Shown piece by piece: positions 34,796 to 45,418 of a stretch of 64,000 nt of DNA (its first letter is position 1; every line of letters begins with the position of its first letter). The notes beneath the pieces are model-generated. The model did no database searches. It was not told the origin of the DNA and saw nothing but the letters and a program-made list of their open reading frames with translations. A program made the translations under genes and the position numbers. The DNA comes from Meandrina meandrites (taxonomy: Eukaryota > Cnidaria > Anthozoa > Scleractinia > Meandrinidae), in NCBI GenBank assembly GCA_963693305.1, contig OY855905.1, forward strand, positions 31,181,937 through 31,245,936, in the 5' to 3' direction.

Positions 34796-37700
34796 TCGCG
34801 GCACAATAGCACTGCACGTGAGTTTCGCAGTTCTCTGAGCAACATGAAATCATTAAATTGCATTCTGTGAAATTTCGACTTTCTTCTTTAATATTCAGCG
34901 GAGGATAGCTCTGAAATGTATGGATTATCACTAAGTTCTTAAATAAGATAGAAATAATACTAAAAGTTTTTTGATCGACGTTATCCTCGGTGTCGACAAA
35001 TACATTATAAATTCAGAAACGAAGGCCGATTTTTAAGCTCTTACGGGTGATCGATCTTTCGGACAACTCATCAGTCCAGAAAGAATTCAGTGACCGCCCC
35101 ATTTTTTTACCTTTCTGACATGAGTAACCCCAAAACTCGCAGTGGTAAAAGTTTAAGAAAAAAGTCAATGCTAGACGATTTTCGCGCGAACGTCCTTAAG
35201 TGATGCCAAGAGGAGTTATCAAGTATTCACAGCGCCTCCTCGTTCATCTTGTTGTTCACGCGCACTTCAAGGGCAACACAGTTAGTCCATCTCTTTTTAG
35301 CGCTATACAACTAGCGTACAGAAAGTTATATTACGTTTTGGGCTGTTTGCAGTCCCTTGTTCTTTCGAGGTTCAAAGAGCAGCTTTTTCATACGAAGGCA
35401 ACATTCGTTAACTAATTAGGTTTCTTTCCAAAAGCGCACACTCGCAAGTTTACTGCGCCACACTGTCAACTGTGCGCATTACAAAGTAAACGCTTTCTTT
35501 TGACGAACATGTACTTTTTCTTAACGTTTCTGAACAGCACAGTTCCCGCAACATGCTAAGTTTGCGATAAGCTGAACGTTTAACAATTTAACCATGAGCG
35601 GCGGTCTCAGCATGATTTATCAAGACTATTGAACTCTTACCGAACTTTTGGTGGTGTCCTATCTCGAGTAATGAAAACCTGTAAAACAAAGGATCGGAAC
35701 GTGTTTTGCAGTGTCCTTTTTAGTGCGACAAAACGTGATAACGTGATAACGGTTATTTAACGGTTGAGCGTGCGAGATATGCTAAACATGTAGTCGTCAT
35801 GTTATTGGTTGTCCATGATTCTTCGACTCTGGTGATTGATGACAGTGATGACTTCAGCTTTCTTTTAGCCTCGGGATACACGAATTCAAAACAATTTCAC
35901 ATCCCTGGCAACAGGGGTTGCTTCACAAAAATTCAAAAGCGGCCAAGGTTTGTAAGGTGTTTAAGTCAATTTCGTTCTTAGTAAGCGCTCAGTCACGAAA
36001 GTGATCTGAGATTATGTAAACATTATGTAATTATGTAGACACATATGATTCGCGTGAATGTCAATCACGCTAAAGTCACGCACTTTTCCAGTGCAGTTTT
36101 TGTCGTTTTCAGATAACAACGACTGGTTTTCTACAAGTGCCTTACATATTTAAGTAAGTTATATCATAGCAAAGAATAAAAAAAACGAAACAATATTTCT
36201 AACGTCTTTAATTACTTTCTCGTTAGTCCAGAACTGGTGGTAAAACCCGCCGGGGGAAGGGTGGGGGAAGGTTGAAGTCGACGGTCAGAAAAGCGTTTCT
36301 CTTGAAACTTCGAGACAGATTAATCAGCCAAATGAAAACTATGACATTTTATAGCTTTTGCTTTGATGTGATGCATATTATCTTTTGCTTTTAATATTTT
36401 TAAAGGCAATAAAACCTGATCTATTTCTGTATGCAAACTTTTCAATTTTCCAGTTTTCCGCTGCTCTCGTTAATTAACAAAAAGTCCAAAAGTAATTTGT
36501 CCGCAAAGTATTTCTCTATTTATTCAAAATACAGCCCTTTTGCTCTTATTCTAATTGAAAAAACAATGAGATATTGAAAATCCTTCCTGGGGATTTTGAC
36601 GTCGATACCGACTAAGATTACTCAATTGACAAAACCTACAAACTGCCATCTTTGTTTCAAACTGTTTTCTGCAGTGAAGCGAACCTGGAGAAAAAAAACT
36701 ACGATTTTAAAAAGTAGAAAGACTAACTAAGAAAGGGGTGTGATTTGGTTGGAGATTATGCCTTCTATATATGTTGTGACGAGAGACAGGCAAAGTTAGC
36801 CAATTTTTGGAAATTTCAGTACAAAAATTGGTCGCGGGGTGGTCGTACTTCAACGGTTGTCACGTGAAGGCAAAAAATACATTACCGTAATTATGCGAGG
36901 CAAAAACGCGGGAAAAATAGTATGCAGCAGACACGACAACACTGGCGACAATTTACTGACTGACTCACTGACGAAGCGAAATAGAAATTTGCCTGAATTT
37001 TGAGCTCCCAAAGTGGCAGTTGTTTTATTCATTTATTATCGCTTTTCTCACGCGATTTGTTTCACACAAGCCCTAGTGAATATATCTTTTAACGGTTTCT
37101 GACGCCATCTTACTGCTGGGGGGCAAGCACGGCAAAATTTACACTAAATGTATGGGAAAAGTAAGGAGTTAAATGTAAAAGCCCAATAATTTCAAGAAAA
37201 TGTAATTCTACAAATTCTATGAATTACAAGGTAAAGATACCTAGCAAAAGACTAAATTGATTAAATTTGAAGGACACAGCTTCTCCGCGCTAATTTCAGA
37301 CAAATGTATGTAAAAATGAAATTCTTAATTGCGGCTTTCCCAGCGAGGCTTCATTCCTCGAATTTGATCAGTAAACTCTTTTACTCGGTGTCTCGAGTTT
37401 GTTAGTAAAAAATATTCCGTTAACTATTAGGCATTAGATTCCTCTCTTTTCCCATACATGTTCTGTAATTTTTGCCGTGTTTGCCACCAAACTAAGATGG
37501 CCTCATGATCAGAAACCGTGAAAAGGTCTATTTAGCGAAATCCATTTCTCGACCCTTGCCGTCGAATGTCTGAGCGTTGGTTACATTGCTTCGTAACTTG
37601 CTTTCAAAAGTTTACAGATATAACTGCAGAAAATTACAATTCAACCAAGATGGAAATATCTTTCAATTTAATGTCGTCAAGGGCAGCACAGAAATGGCGC

Positions 37701-38433
37701 GAGATCATAAAGCCAACCGACTTTATAGATTTAACTAGCAGTAACCAATAGTTAGAAAGTGCGGGCGGCCATGTTTGTTGCAAGATGGAATAGACATTGA
37801 GGATAGCGTGGGAGAACCGAGGGAGACGCGCGGGGCTGCAGTTTCCTGCTGTTGATTTATGCAGTTGCGTATTTCAGTTCCTTCTTAGATGTGTTTTGAT
37901 GGTATTCTTATGCGAATTTGCGCCATAGAAATTTTAATTATTACTATTATGTTTATGAAATGCATTAATATTATTAGTTGTTGTTGTTGGTAATATTATT
38001 ACTCTTACTATGATTTTTGTGCGTCTTACACAAAGTGTGTAACACCGCACTAAGCCGGCATCTGGGATGTCCGTCTGTCTAGATCGAAAAAACACGAAAA
38101 CATCGAGGGCTGTGAACAGTCTACCGTCTGTCTGTCTATCCGGATTCGTTCCCAGGGCCTTTTGTCTTCCTCTCGCCAGCTTGCGTTACAGTTTTTACGA
38201 TGCCCAAATATCCATTTCTAAAGTAATAAAAATTTATCAGAGACCGTTCGATGCCTTCAATTACAGCTAATTTCCTCGCGTTCTTGGTGCAGAAAAGCGG
38301 TAATTTGAGAAGATCGAAAGTATTTACAAATCACGGCGGCGTGAAACAGCGTAAAAATCGCTTACAATACTTCAGAGTTTCTAGCACAAAATGAACACTA
38401 GCAACGCCTTCAACGCTTTCCTTTCTGGGCTAG

Positions 38434-38554
38434 ATTGCAGAATACCCGGCCCACTGTTTTGCATCTCATTGAATAACAAAAGTGCCTATTGTGTTATGCC
38501 TCGTTCTTAAAGCGTTCCGACATATGTAAATAAGTGGGCCGGGTATACTGCAAT
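38434..38554. mobile_element. 121-bp MITE nested in the composite block
   Basis: ATTGCAGAATACCCGGCCCA at the left faces AGTGGGCCGGGTATACTGCAAT-type sequence at the right. The interior has no frame. The related sequence near 56,350 lacks it, which supports insertion. Confidence 0.65.
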
Positions 38555-38670
38555 CGCTCCCCTTTCTGATGCACTGTAGTAACTTTCTAAATGGTAGGTT
38601 GGAAAAACAGGAATTCGGAATCCGGAATTCGGAATTCGGAATTCGGAATCCGGAATTCGGAATTTTATTA

Positions 38671-38671
<1 letters not shown>

Positions 38672-38717
<46 letters not shown>
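38672..38717. repeat. (AAT)n microsatellite
   Basis: About fifteen AAT units lie just inside the left minisatellite of the 1.64-kb element. Confidence 0.9.
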
Positions 38718-38723
<6 letters not shown>

Positions 38724-38869
38724 GTTAAGAAAAAATAAATTATTTATTTAATAATAGCCATTAATTATTAATTAATTAACAATTAATAAAAAGTGTCGCT
38801 AGTGTCAGAACTAGAGCCGGCCTTGGTTTACCTCCTGAAAAGTTTTATACGAATGATTCGGAAAACACA

Positions 38870-39960
38870 AATCGTCGATTGCGACATAAAACACGCGGCA
38901 AAGAATTAGGGAAAACAGTTTTTGCGAAAATAATGAAGGAACTCATCGAAGACGATCAAGAGACAGAGTTTATTTTAGGTGTATTTGGCGGGTCCGGGTA
39001 ATATGAGTTCAGAGAGTCATTTAAACATTTAGAAATCTCAAAGGAAGACTGGTTTGGGATGAGCGAAGCGCAGAGAAAAAAGAAGGTAGCCAAAATTTAG
39101 CCAGGGTCGCATGTTTTCTGCACGATGTAGTACAGTAGTGCACTTACCAACTAAAAATGATCTTTCCTTGCCCGCGTCTTCAGTACAAGATCGACTCGAT
39201 CTTCACATTGCAAATCAAATATGGGAGAAAGCTGGGCGACTTCTTTCACGAGAGGATACCATTCTTCCAGCACCAAACTTTGTTCAAGTTTCGAGCAATG
39301 GGAAAAATAAGAACCTAAAAAGATTTGCTCGCATGATGTAAGTGTCGCCGAAAAATAAAACAATTTAAACGAATTTGTCGAGTGGTATCTGAAACAGAAG
39401 ATACCTAACAACTTAACAGCTGTTGCGACGCTAGATGTAAACGTAAAAGCTTCCGGAAGGAAACCGAGCGCCCCAAAACGTCGAAGGCAAGCATAAACTG
39501 ACGTTCAAATATATAGCTCTTCTTTGCCGCCAAGTTCCCTGTCTGTATCAAGCACACCTCATCTTCCTCAAATACAAATCACAGTCGACCAAGGACCATC
39601 GTGCAGCGTCTCGTTATCATCGGCCTCGTTACATCCATCCATACGGCCCTCTTTATCGGTTGCTACAGCTCCGCCCGTACAACATTCTGGGCTTACTCAA
39701 TCTTGCAGATATCCGCCACCCACTTATCCATATTTAAATTCACTATATATTCAAACCGCATCCGTTAATCCACATGTCGCTGTACCTCCAGGTTTTCCAC
39801 TACCAGCAAAACCTTCCATTCCACCCAGTCACAACCCATACTTTTCCAATCACTATGCCTTCTCGTCCAAATTCATAACTTCTTTAACAAAACTTCAAAG
39901 CTGTTGTGTGACACACCTTTTATTCGGAAACAAACAACAAAATACAGGGAATGTGAGGGT
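38870..39960 (+). pseudogene. Decayed transposon-encoded protein, several stops and frame changes
   Basis: Protein-like segments appear in shifting frames: MKELIEDDQETEFILG, then after a stop YEFRESFKHLEISKEDWF, then LDLHIANQIWEKAGRLL, then NEFVEWYLKQKIPNNLTA ending in a basic tail and stop. A Pro/Ser-rich open stretch (39,524-39,900) follows. The order resembles an uncharacterised protein type I associate with cnidarian repeats; that is recall, not a search. It is not a working gene. Confidence 0.5.
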
Positions 39961-40859
39961 GTTTCGTGTTTTGTTTTGTTTTTTTATTTTCTGTATATAT
40001 TTTTATAACTTAAAAGTAAGGTCTTGCGTGACCACATATCGTGACTCAACTGCAACCGTATGATTGTCACGCCCAAAGAGTCCAGAGTTCAAAGTCCAGG
40101 TTTTATTAATTATTTATTTTTTCTTAACATTTATTTATTTATTATTATTTATTACTTTTTTAAATAAAATTCCGAATTCCGAATTCCGGATTCCGGATTC
40201 CGAATTCCGAATTCCGGTTTTTCCAACCTACCAAACACAACTCAAAACAAAGCCGCTAAATAAACAACTGAAGCAAGTCGCGAAAAAAGATGGGTGTCAG
40301 ATAACAACACGCCTTCGTGCGTGTCAAATCTGTTCGGCTTCAAAAGCTTAAATTCCGGACTAAAGATGGAAAATGAGAGAAACTTAAAAGAAACTTTGTT
40401 TCATATTAATTTCCAATTAAGAAGGAGCCAAGAAATGTATTCAAAATCGTCAGATTATCGAAAATTTCAAAGCCGTGCAATTCTGCATACAAGAATCAAT
40501 TATTCACTTGTTCAAGCTATTAAAAGCGCAAGTTTTGATTTTTGCGAACGGCTTCTGCAGTCAATTATTCACTCAACGGCTTTACCGATCCTTCTGAAAA
40601 TTCCATCCAAACTTGAAACAATAACGAACATTACCATTTTGTTCTCAGAAGTCTTTAGAAACCGCATAAGTCTGTGTTCAAGTCTGTGATTTGCATTCAA
40701 AACGCATTTGGAAGAGCCATGACACCATGTCTTCGCGGCCGTGGAAGGAAGATGAATCCGTCCTCAGCAAGGTTTTAGCACCCTGTATTCGATGATTTTC
40801 CATTTTAAGGCCACTTAAAAATTGGCCGGTGTTTCTCCTTTTCATCTTTAGCCCCAAAG

Positions 40860-40976
40860 TTTGTAGCCTCCTGCGCAGACGTCTTAGGGCTCGTCACACG
40901 TTTGTCCCCCACGAACGACGTTCGTGGGGGAGAAACGCGTGACGAGCCCTAAGACGTCTGCGCAGGAGGCTACAAA
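40860..40976. mobile_element. 117-bp near-perfect hairpin MITE
   Basis: GTAGCCTCCTGCGCAGACGT on the left is answered by ACGTCTGCGCAGGAGGCTAC on the right. The complementarity runs almost to the centre at CCACGAACGACGTTCGTGG. It sits near the right end of the composite block. Confidence 0.85.
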
Positions 40977-42237
40977 GTTTGCAGTTTAGCCTCCCGTTGC
41001 TTGTACAAGTAAACGCCGGACGTGACATGTGCTTCGGAAAAGTGCCATCAACACGAAATTCACGTAAACAATGATCACGGACCTTGAACTTAACACCAGG
41101 GCCTTTGCTCCGCCGCTTGCTCACATGCCATTCATTCCAGTTGGTAGAACAAAGGAATGCCAAAAATGTGCCCACATTTTGCTTCAAGTCCGCTAAAGAA
41201 AGTGCCGCTGACCTCAAGACTAGGCTGCGGGCTCGCTTTTGCTCGCCCGCAACTAAAAACTGAAATGCAAGATTGAAAAAAAAGCGCAGAGGAAAAGCTT
41301 CACCATCATTATTTTAGTTCAATTATTTGCTAAATTTTTAAAATTGAAGAAAGAAACTTACCTTTGGAGATGGGAGACGAGATGTTAACGCTACAAGCTC
41401 AAGAAAGCAAATACTTAAAATGCTTGGCTGCCTTGTTTACAGACAGTGACTGATAATAAGAGACATTCTTACTAAAAATAAGAAACCTTTAATGACCTCC
41501 TTAATTCACGCTCTGGTTCCATTGCACAAAAGCTCTTTGCTAGCAAATCAAGGCGGTCGCATTTCAATCAAGTTCCTTCGAGTCTTGAATCACAGTCAAA
41601 AGCAGATTGACCAGATTGTTTTAGATTTTTGGCACATCCGCCATTTACCAATTTCATTCTCAAAATCCCGGGCCTAAAGTTTGTCTGTTAAAGTTGCCTT
41701 TCACAATTGTAGATAAAAAAAAGTTATCAATGTTTATGAACAGCTGAATTGTAAACAATTTTCTAGAAGCGTCTAGTTAAATTGTTTCAGTGCATGATTT
41801 TCAAAAGTGTCTACGTGACTCCCGCGAAAACGTTTCCAAGATTTCCGTCAATCACACATGTCATACAATGTCCGTTGTATCTATGCGTTTTTCGTACAAG
41901 CAATCACGCAAGCGTGAACTGGTGAGGAATAAATTTCATTCCGTGGCTGAAACTCTTTACTGAAATTTATTCATCACCAGTTCAATTTCATGATCGCTGG
42001 TGCGAAACACGCTTAGACTCTCTCCTCTGCAGGAGGAGGAGGGGGGGGGGGGGGGGGGGGGGGCGAAAAAACACGAAAAGTAAAAAAATAGGGGGGCGTT
42101 GGGGTCCCCCCCGCGCGCTTTCGTTTCTATTCTTCCCAGGCTCCTCGCGCTCTCCCCATTTCCCAGTCCGTACGAAAAAAAAACACTGAGGCCTGGAGAG
42201 AGACAATTAGATGTAATGGAAGGTATGGTATGAAATA

Positions 42238-42610
42238 CAGCTATTTCAATTAACGTTGTCGGATTAAATCTTCAAACCTACGAGTCAAGACCGAATGGTG
42301 CCATGGGTATTTACTGCAATTTGCATATCACCATTGAGGAAATCTACAAGTTTGTATTTTTGCACGTGGAATATTTGTTTTTCTTTCCGTGAAACCTTTC
42401 TTGTATCTTTTCTTTAGCCGTTATGTGGTTTGGATTATTCTTTTTAAATGAAATGAGGCGAAAAAGGATCTTTTCTACACATGTCTGAAGAGACATTAGT
42501 ATCTCATTAGTATTCAGCACGCGTGGAACACTCTTTCTTCGCCAATACTACCTTTCGGTCTTGTCTTTAAGCTTTGAGCTTCAATCCGACAACGTTAATT
42601 GAAATAGCTG
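42238..42610. mobile_element. 373-bp Tc1/mariner-type MITE, private to copy B
   Basis: A perfect 28-bp terminal inverted repeat begins CAGCTATTTCAATTAACG. TA lies on both sides, and copy A (about 27,240) reads GAAATATATGATTG with one TA, a perfect empty site. No coding region. Confidence 0.92.
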
Positions 42611-42880
42611 TATATGATTGACGGAAGTCTTGGAAACGTTTCCGGGGGTGTTTTGATTTCTGAAGTCGTGTATCAAACTAAACGGCGGGAATACAAAAGA
42701 GGTGAACAAAATAAACAGACTTCTGTTAAAGCGCAGGTAGCACGCAACATTTCAACGTGATATACTACAACGCTGTTGCGCACAACGTACGTTGCAATAT
42801 ATTGCAACATGCCTAATGACGTTGAATCAAGTTTGAAAACGGTCACATGTTTTGATTTATAACTGCTGGTGCAAGATTAA

Positions 42881-43402
42881 AGGAGAAGTTCACTCCAGAA
42901 TGGCCATTTATTTTCTTTACGCCAATAAAAGGTTTATACAAAAATATGTTATTCACCAAAATTTCAGCTTCCAACGAGCGCTAAATCCCTACGAAATCTT
43001 TCTCTAAAGTAGCCCAAAATTCGACAACTGAACGCCGCCATCTTGGAGCTAGTAATGTTTGCGTGACGTCAAAGAGCTCAGCCTGAAGTTTAGCGGGAAA
43101 ATTTAAATACTCGAAACTCCTTGTTTCTTTATAGTGGCTTTTGTTTGTCAAAATGCCTGTTTGTGCAGCTCCATGTTTTTCAAACAGAGCTCCAAGAGAT
43201 AAAAAAAACCTTCCACCTTTTCTTTCTTCTCAGACAGGCATTTTGACGAACAAAAGCCACTTCAAAGAAACAAGGAGTTTGAAGTATTTAAATTTTCCCG
43301 CTAAACTTCAGGGCCCAGTTGTTCAAAGCTTGGATAGCGCTATCCACCGGATAAATCACTATCCAGTGGATAAGTGTTGGCAAAACAAACTACGCTATCC
43401 AC

Positions 43403-43439
<37 letters not shown>

Positions 43440-43519
43440 CTTTGAACAACCGAGGCCAGGCTGAGCTCTTTGACGTCACGCATACATTACTAGCTCCAAG
43501 ATGGCGGCGTTCAGTTGTT
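42881..43519. mobile_element. Inverted-repeat element in copy B, right arm truncated
   Basis: It begins after TTAA as AGGAGAAGTTCACTCC. One arm (about 43,020-43,160) reads GCCGCCATCTTGGAGCTAGT ... AATGCCTGT and is repeated inverted (about 43,226-43,518). The right end stops short of the left sequence, and 36 bases present in copy A are missing, so a deletion accompanied it. The right arm is interrupted by a 146-bp hairpin. Confidence 0.7.
43312..43457. mobile_element. 146-bp hairpin MITE nested in the inverted-repeat arm
   Basis: Ends are GGCCCAGTTGTTCAAAG and CTTTGAACAACCGAGGCC. The interior repeats GGATAGCGCTATCCACCGG and ATCCACTGGATAGTGATTTA in both orientations. AG flanks it; the uninterrupted arm at about 43,078 gives the empty site (CTTCAGGCTGAGC on the reverse strand). 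Confidence 0.82.
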
Positions 43520-43689
43520 CTGTTGCGCTGATGTTTAGCTCGTGCGCAGCCCCTCCCCTCTCCTCGCCTCCCCATTCAAGAAAATAGCGAGTGAAAAAGT
43601 CGCTATAGTTTCGGAACTTTGCTGTACTCAGCAGCTACTCAAACTACGGTTAAAACTGTAACACTATCGATTCTGAGTTTTCTCTTTAC

Positions 43690-43695
43690 TTTATT
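43690..43695 (-). terminator. Poly(A) signal of LU-3
   Basis: This reads AATAAA on the minus strand, about 150 bases after the LU-3 stop, conserved with LU-1 and LU-2. Confidence 0.6.
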
Positions 43696-43842
43696 GAGTA
43701 AACAAACGTTTGTTGGTTACAAATGGTGCTGTGCTGAACACAATTAGCTTACAGCAGCACGACCCTATGTGTGAATATTGATAGTGCCCACATGATAGTA
43801 TTAAAAAACATTGAGAAACTAAACGCCAAGATCTCAAAAGTC

Positions 43843-45356
43843 TCAGTTGTCAGGATCATTGCACAGTGACTCAGTGCAGTACTCCACTTCACAGAAGTCT
43901 TCGCAGTCTTGCGTTGCCTGGTTATAATACTCCATGTCCGAGCACTGAAGTACATATCCATATACACCTATTATTTCCAGGCATATGGGTTCCTCTTGTT
44001 TACATACTCTCTCCCTTTTGTCGCAGTTCTCCTTCTTATTGGTATGACAAGAATAACACTTGAATTCCTCTATAAATAGAAATGCGGAAAAATGAGAAAG
44101 TCGATCAAAGTTGTATATGAAGTCCACCGTGGTCAAAGGTCTCAGTCAGTTTTTTGTATAAAATTGTGGAGATTTCTTTTGTGATGAAGTGAAAGTAAGG
44201 AGAGAATATATAAATTAGATGCTGAGGGCAAATATTTATTTTCAGTTATTTCCAACACCCGTTTCTTGTTTTTCCAAGACTTCCAATGCTCCACTTGGAA
44301 CGTTTTTAGTAAACTCTTAGAAGGTTTAGTAAATCGACAGGATTTTTGTTAACTATCAAACTTCACACAGTGAAAATGGAAACCCTATCTTTTTTCTGGG
44401 GACAAGGTTACGATGTTCTACTCTGAGGGGTGGGGGGGGGGGGAGGGGGGGGGGGGGGCTAGTACTCCTCTCCTGCCTAGGGCTTTTACGACTTGGAGTT
44501 CACAAAACGGTAGGAACAATTGTTGCTTATGTTTTTTAAATAGGCTGACGGCCTCGATATATTTAAGGCGGGGGTACACATGAATTTGAATGGAATTCTA
44601 AGAGATTTAAATTTACGAGGGGATAAAGAAGAAAGAATTATTTTTGAAACATAAACTCAAGCAGTACTTAGTCAAACCAAGAGAGTATGAAGTAATCCTC
44701 TCTTGGTTAAACTTTTTTACCACCTTACGATGTTTTTTTATCTAGCATTCCTTGACATGAAGAAGTTCCTAAGTGCTACTATATAGCAGATGCCTTTTAA
44801 AGTGAATTTGAGCATATGGAGCTATGAATTATTTACCTCTCGCTTGCGGTTGTTTTCCCAGCTCTTCACGTGCGCGAGCCCAGAGACTTGGAAGCTTTCT
44901 GTACACTGCATGAGAAATCAAGAAAACGTGATGGTTCTTCGCTTAAGAAAATCGCAACTTTGCATTTCTAAAGAATGAGATATGTCCAATTTTAACATGG
45001 ACCTCTGCTCGACTGTGCTGATCTGCGAATCTGCTCACAGTTTGATGTCGCTGCGGCTATGAAATCATTGAGCTAGCCGCCATTGAAATTTAAGTTTCCA
45101 ATATTTCTTGTGTTGGCTATTTACTAGTTTATTGCCGCATTTTATAATTGCCTTGTTCTTAGAGAACTGATGAATGTTTGCGTGGAATACGTTATACCTG
45201 ATAAACCAGACGATCTGATTGGGGATCTTGGACATTAAATTCTGTCCTTTTTTGGGGAGGGGGGGGAGGAGGGGGGGGGAAGTATTTTCAGAAATTACCT
45301 TTGGCTTGTACAATGCCAATAGTAAGCACGATCAGCAAAAACGTCTTCAGATACAT
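43843..45356 (-). CDS. LU-3: secreted Ly6/uPAR-domain protein, two coding exons
   Basis: Exon 1 (45299-45356) encodes the same 19-residue signal peptide as LU-2, differing by three silent changes. Exon 2 (43843-44069) has the same acceptor and phase; the precursor is 94 residues. The first half of the mature protein is identical to LU-2 (EEFKCYSC...PICL). The second half differs at eight aligned codons, all replacing amino acids, plus two length changes (a lost Pro in CEDF-CEV and a longer tail NDPDN). All ten LU cysteines are kept. It is the copy-B partner of LU-2 and looks functional and secreted. Confidence 0.85.
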
Positions 45357-45410
45357 TGTCTTGTCTGCAAGTTGTATCTAAAGTGAAATAAGAAGGTCTC
45401 AAATCTTCTG

Positions 45411-45418
45411 TTTTATAC
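45411..45418 (-). promoter_or_regulatory. TATA-like box upstream of LU-3
   Basis: This reads TATAAAA on the minus strand about 55-60 bases before the start codon, in the same context as for LU-2. Confidence 0.5.

Larger units (their letters stand above)
38593..40232. mobile_element. 1.64-kb TIR element with GGAATTCGG minisatellite ends
   Basis: Ends are GGTAGGTTGGAAAAAC and GTTTTTCCAACCTACC, a perfect 16-bp inverted repeat. Directly inside each end is an array of GGAATTCGG/GGAATCCGG words, inverted between the two ends, then an AT-rich (AAT)n or TTATT tract. The related backbone near 56,415 reads TTCTAAACCGATAAACAC without the insertion. A decayed protein frame lies within. Confidence 0.8.
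37738..41250. mobile_element. 3.5-kb composite insertion in copy B with AACTA target duplication
   Basis: AACTA flanks the block (37733-37737 and 41251-41255), and related units read TTTAACTAAAAAC without it. The ends (GCAGTAACC... and ...GCTCGCCCGC) are not inverted repeats of each other. Inside are a 121-bp MITE, a 1.64-kb TIR element, a 117-bp hairpin and a backbone related to the interior of the element at 55,826-57,211 (compare 38,200-38,420 and 40,233-40,660 with 56,230-56,840). It is therefore a nested set of elements. Confidence 0.7.

Noticed and set aside
24170..37032. Identical 60-codon minus-strand frames at 24,170-24,352 and 36,850-37,032
   Set aside because: Identity follows from the segmental duplication; related units do not keep the frame, and it overlaps the edge of a non-coding repeat.
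39524..40063. 179-codon Pro/Ser-rich open frame as a host gene
   Set aside because: It sits inside a TIR element directly after a decayed protein frame, lacks a supported start, and ends in low-complexity sequence.
20700..45356. LU genes as proven toxins
   Set aside because: The three-finger fold is shared by many non-toxic secreted and surface proteins; nothing in the sequence shows toxicity.
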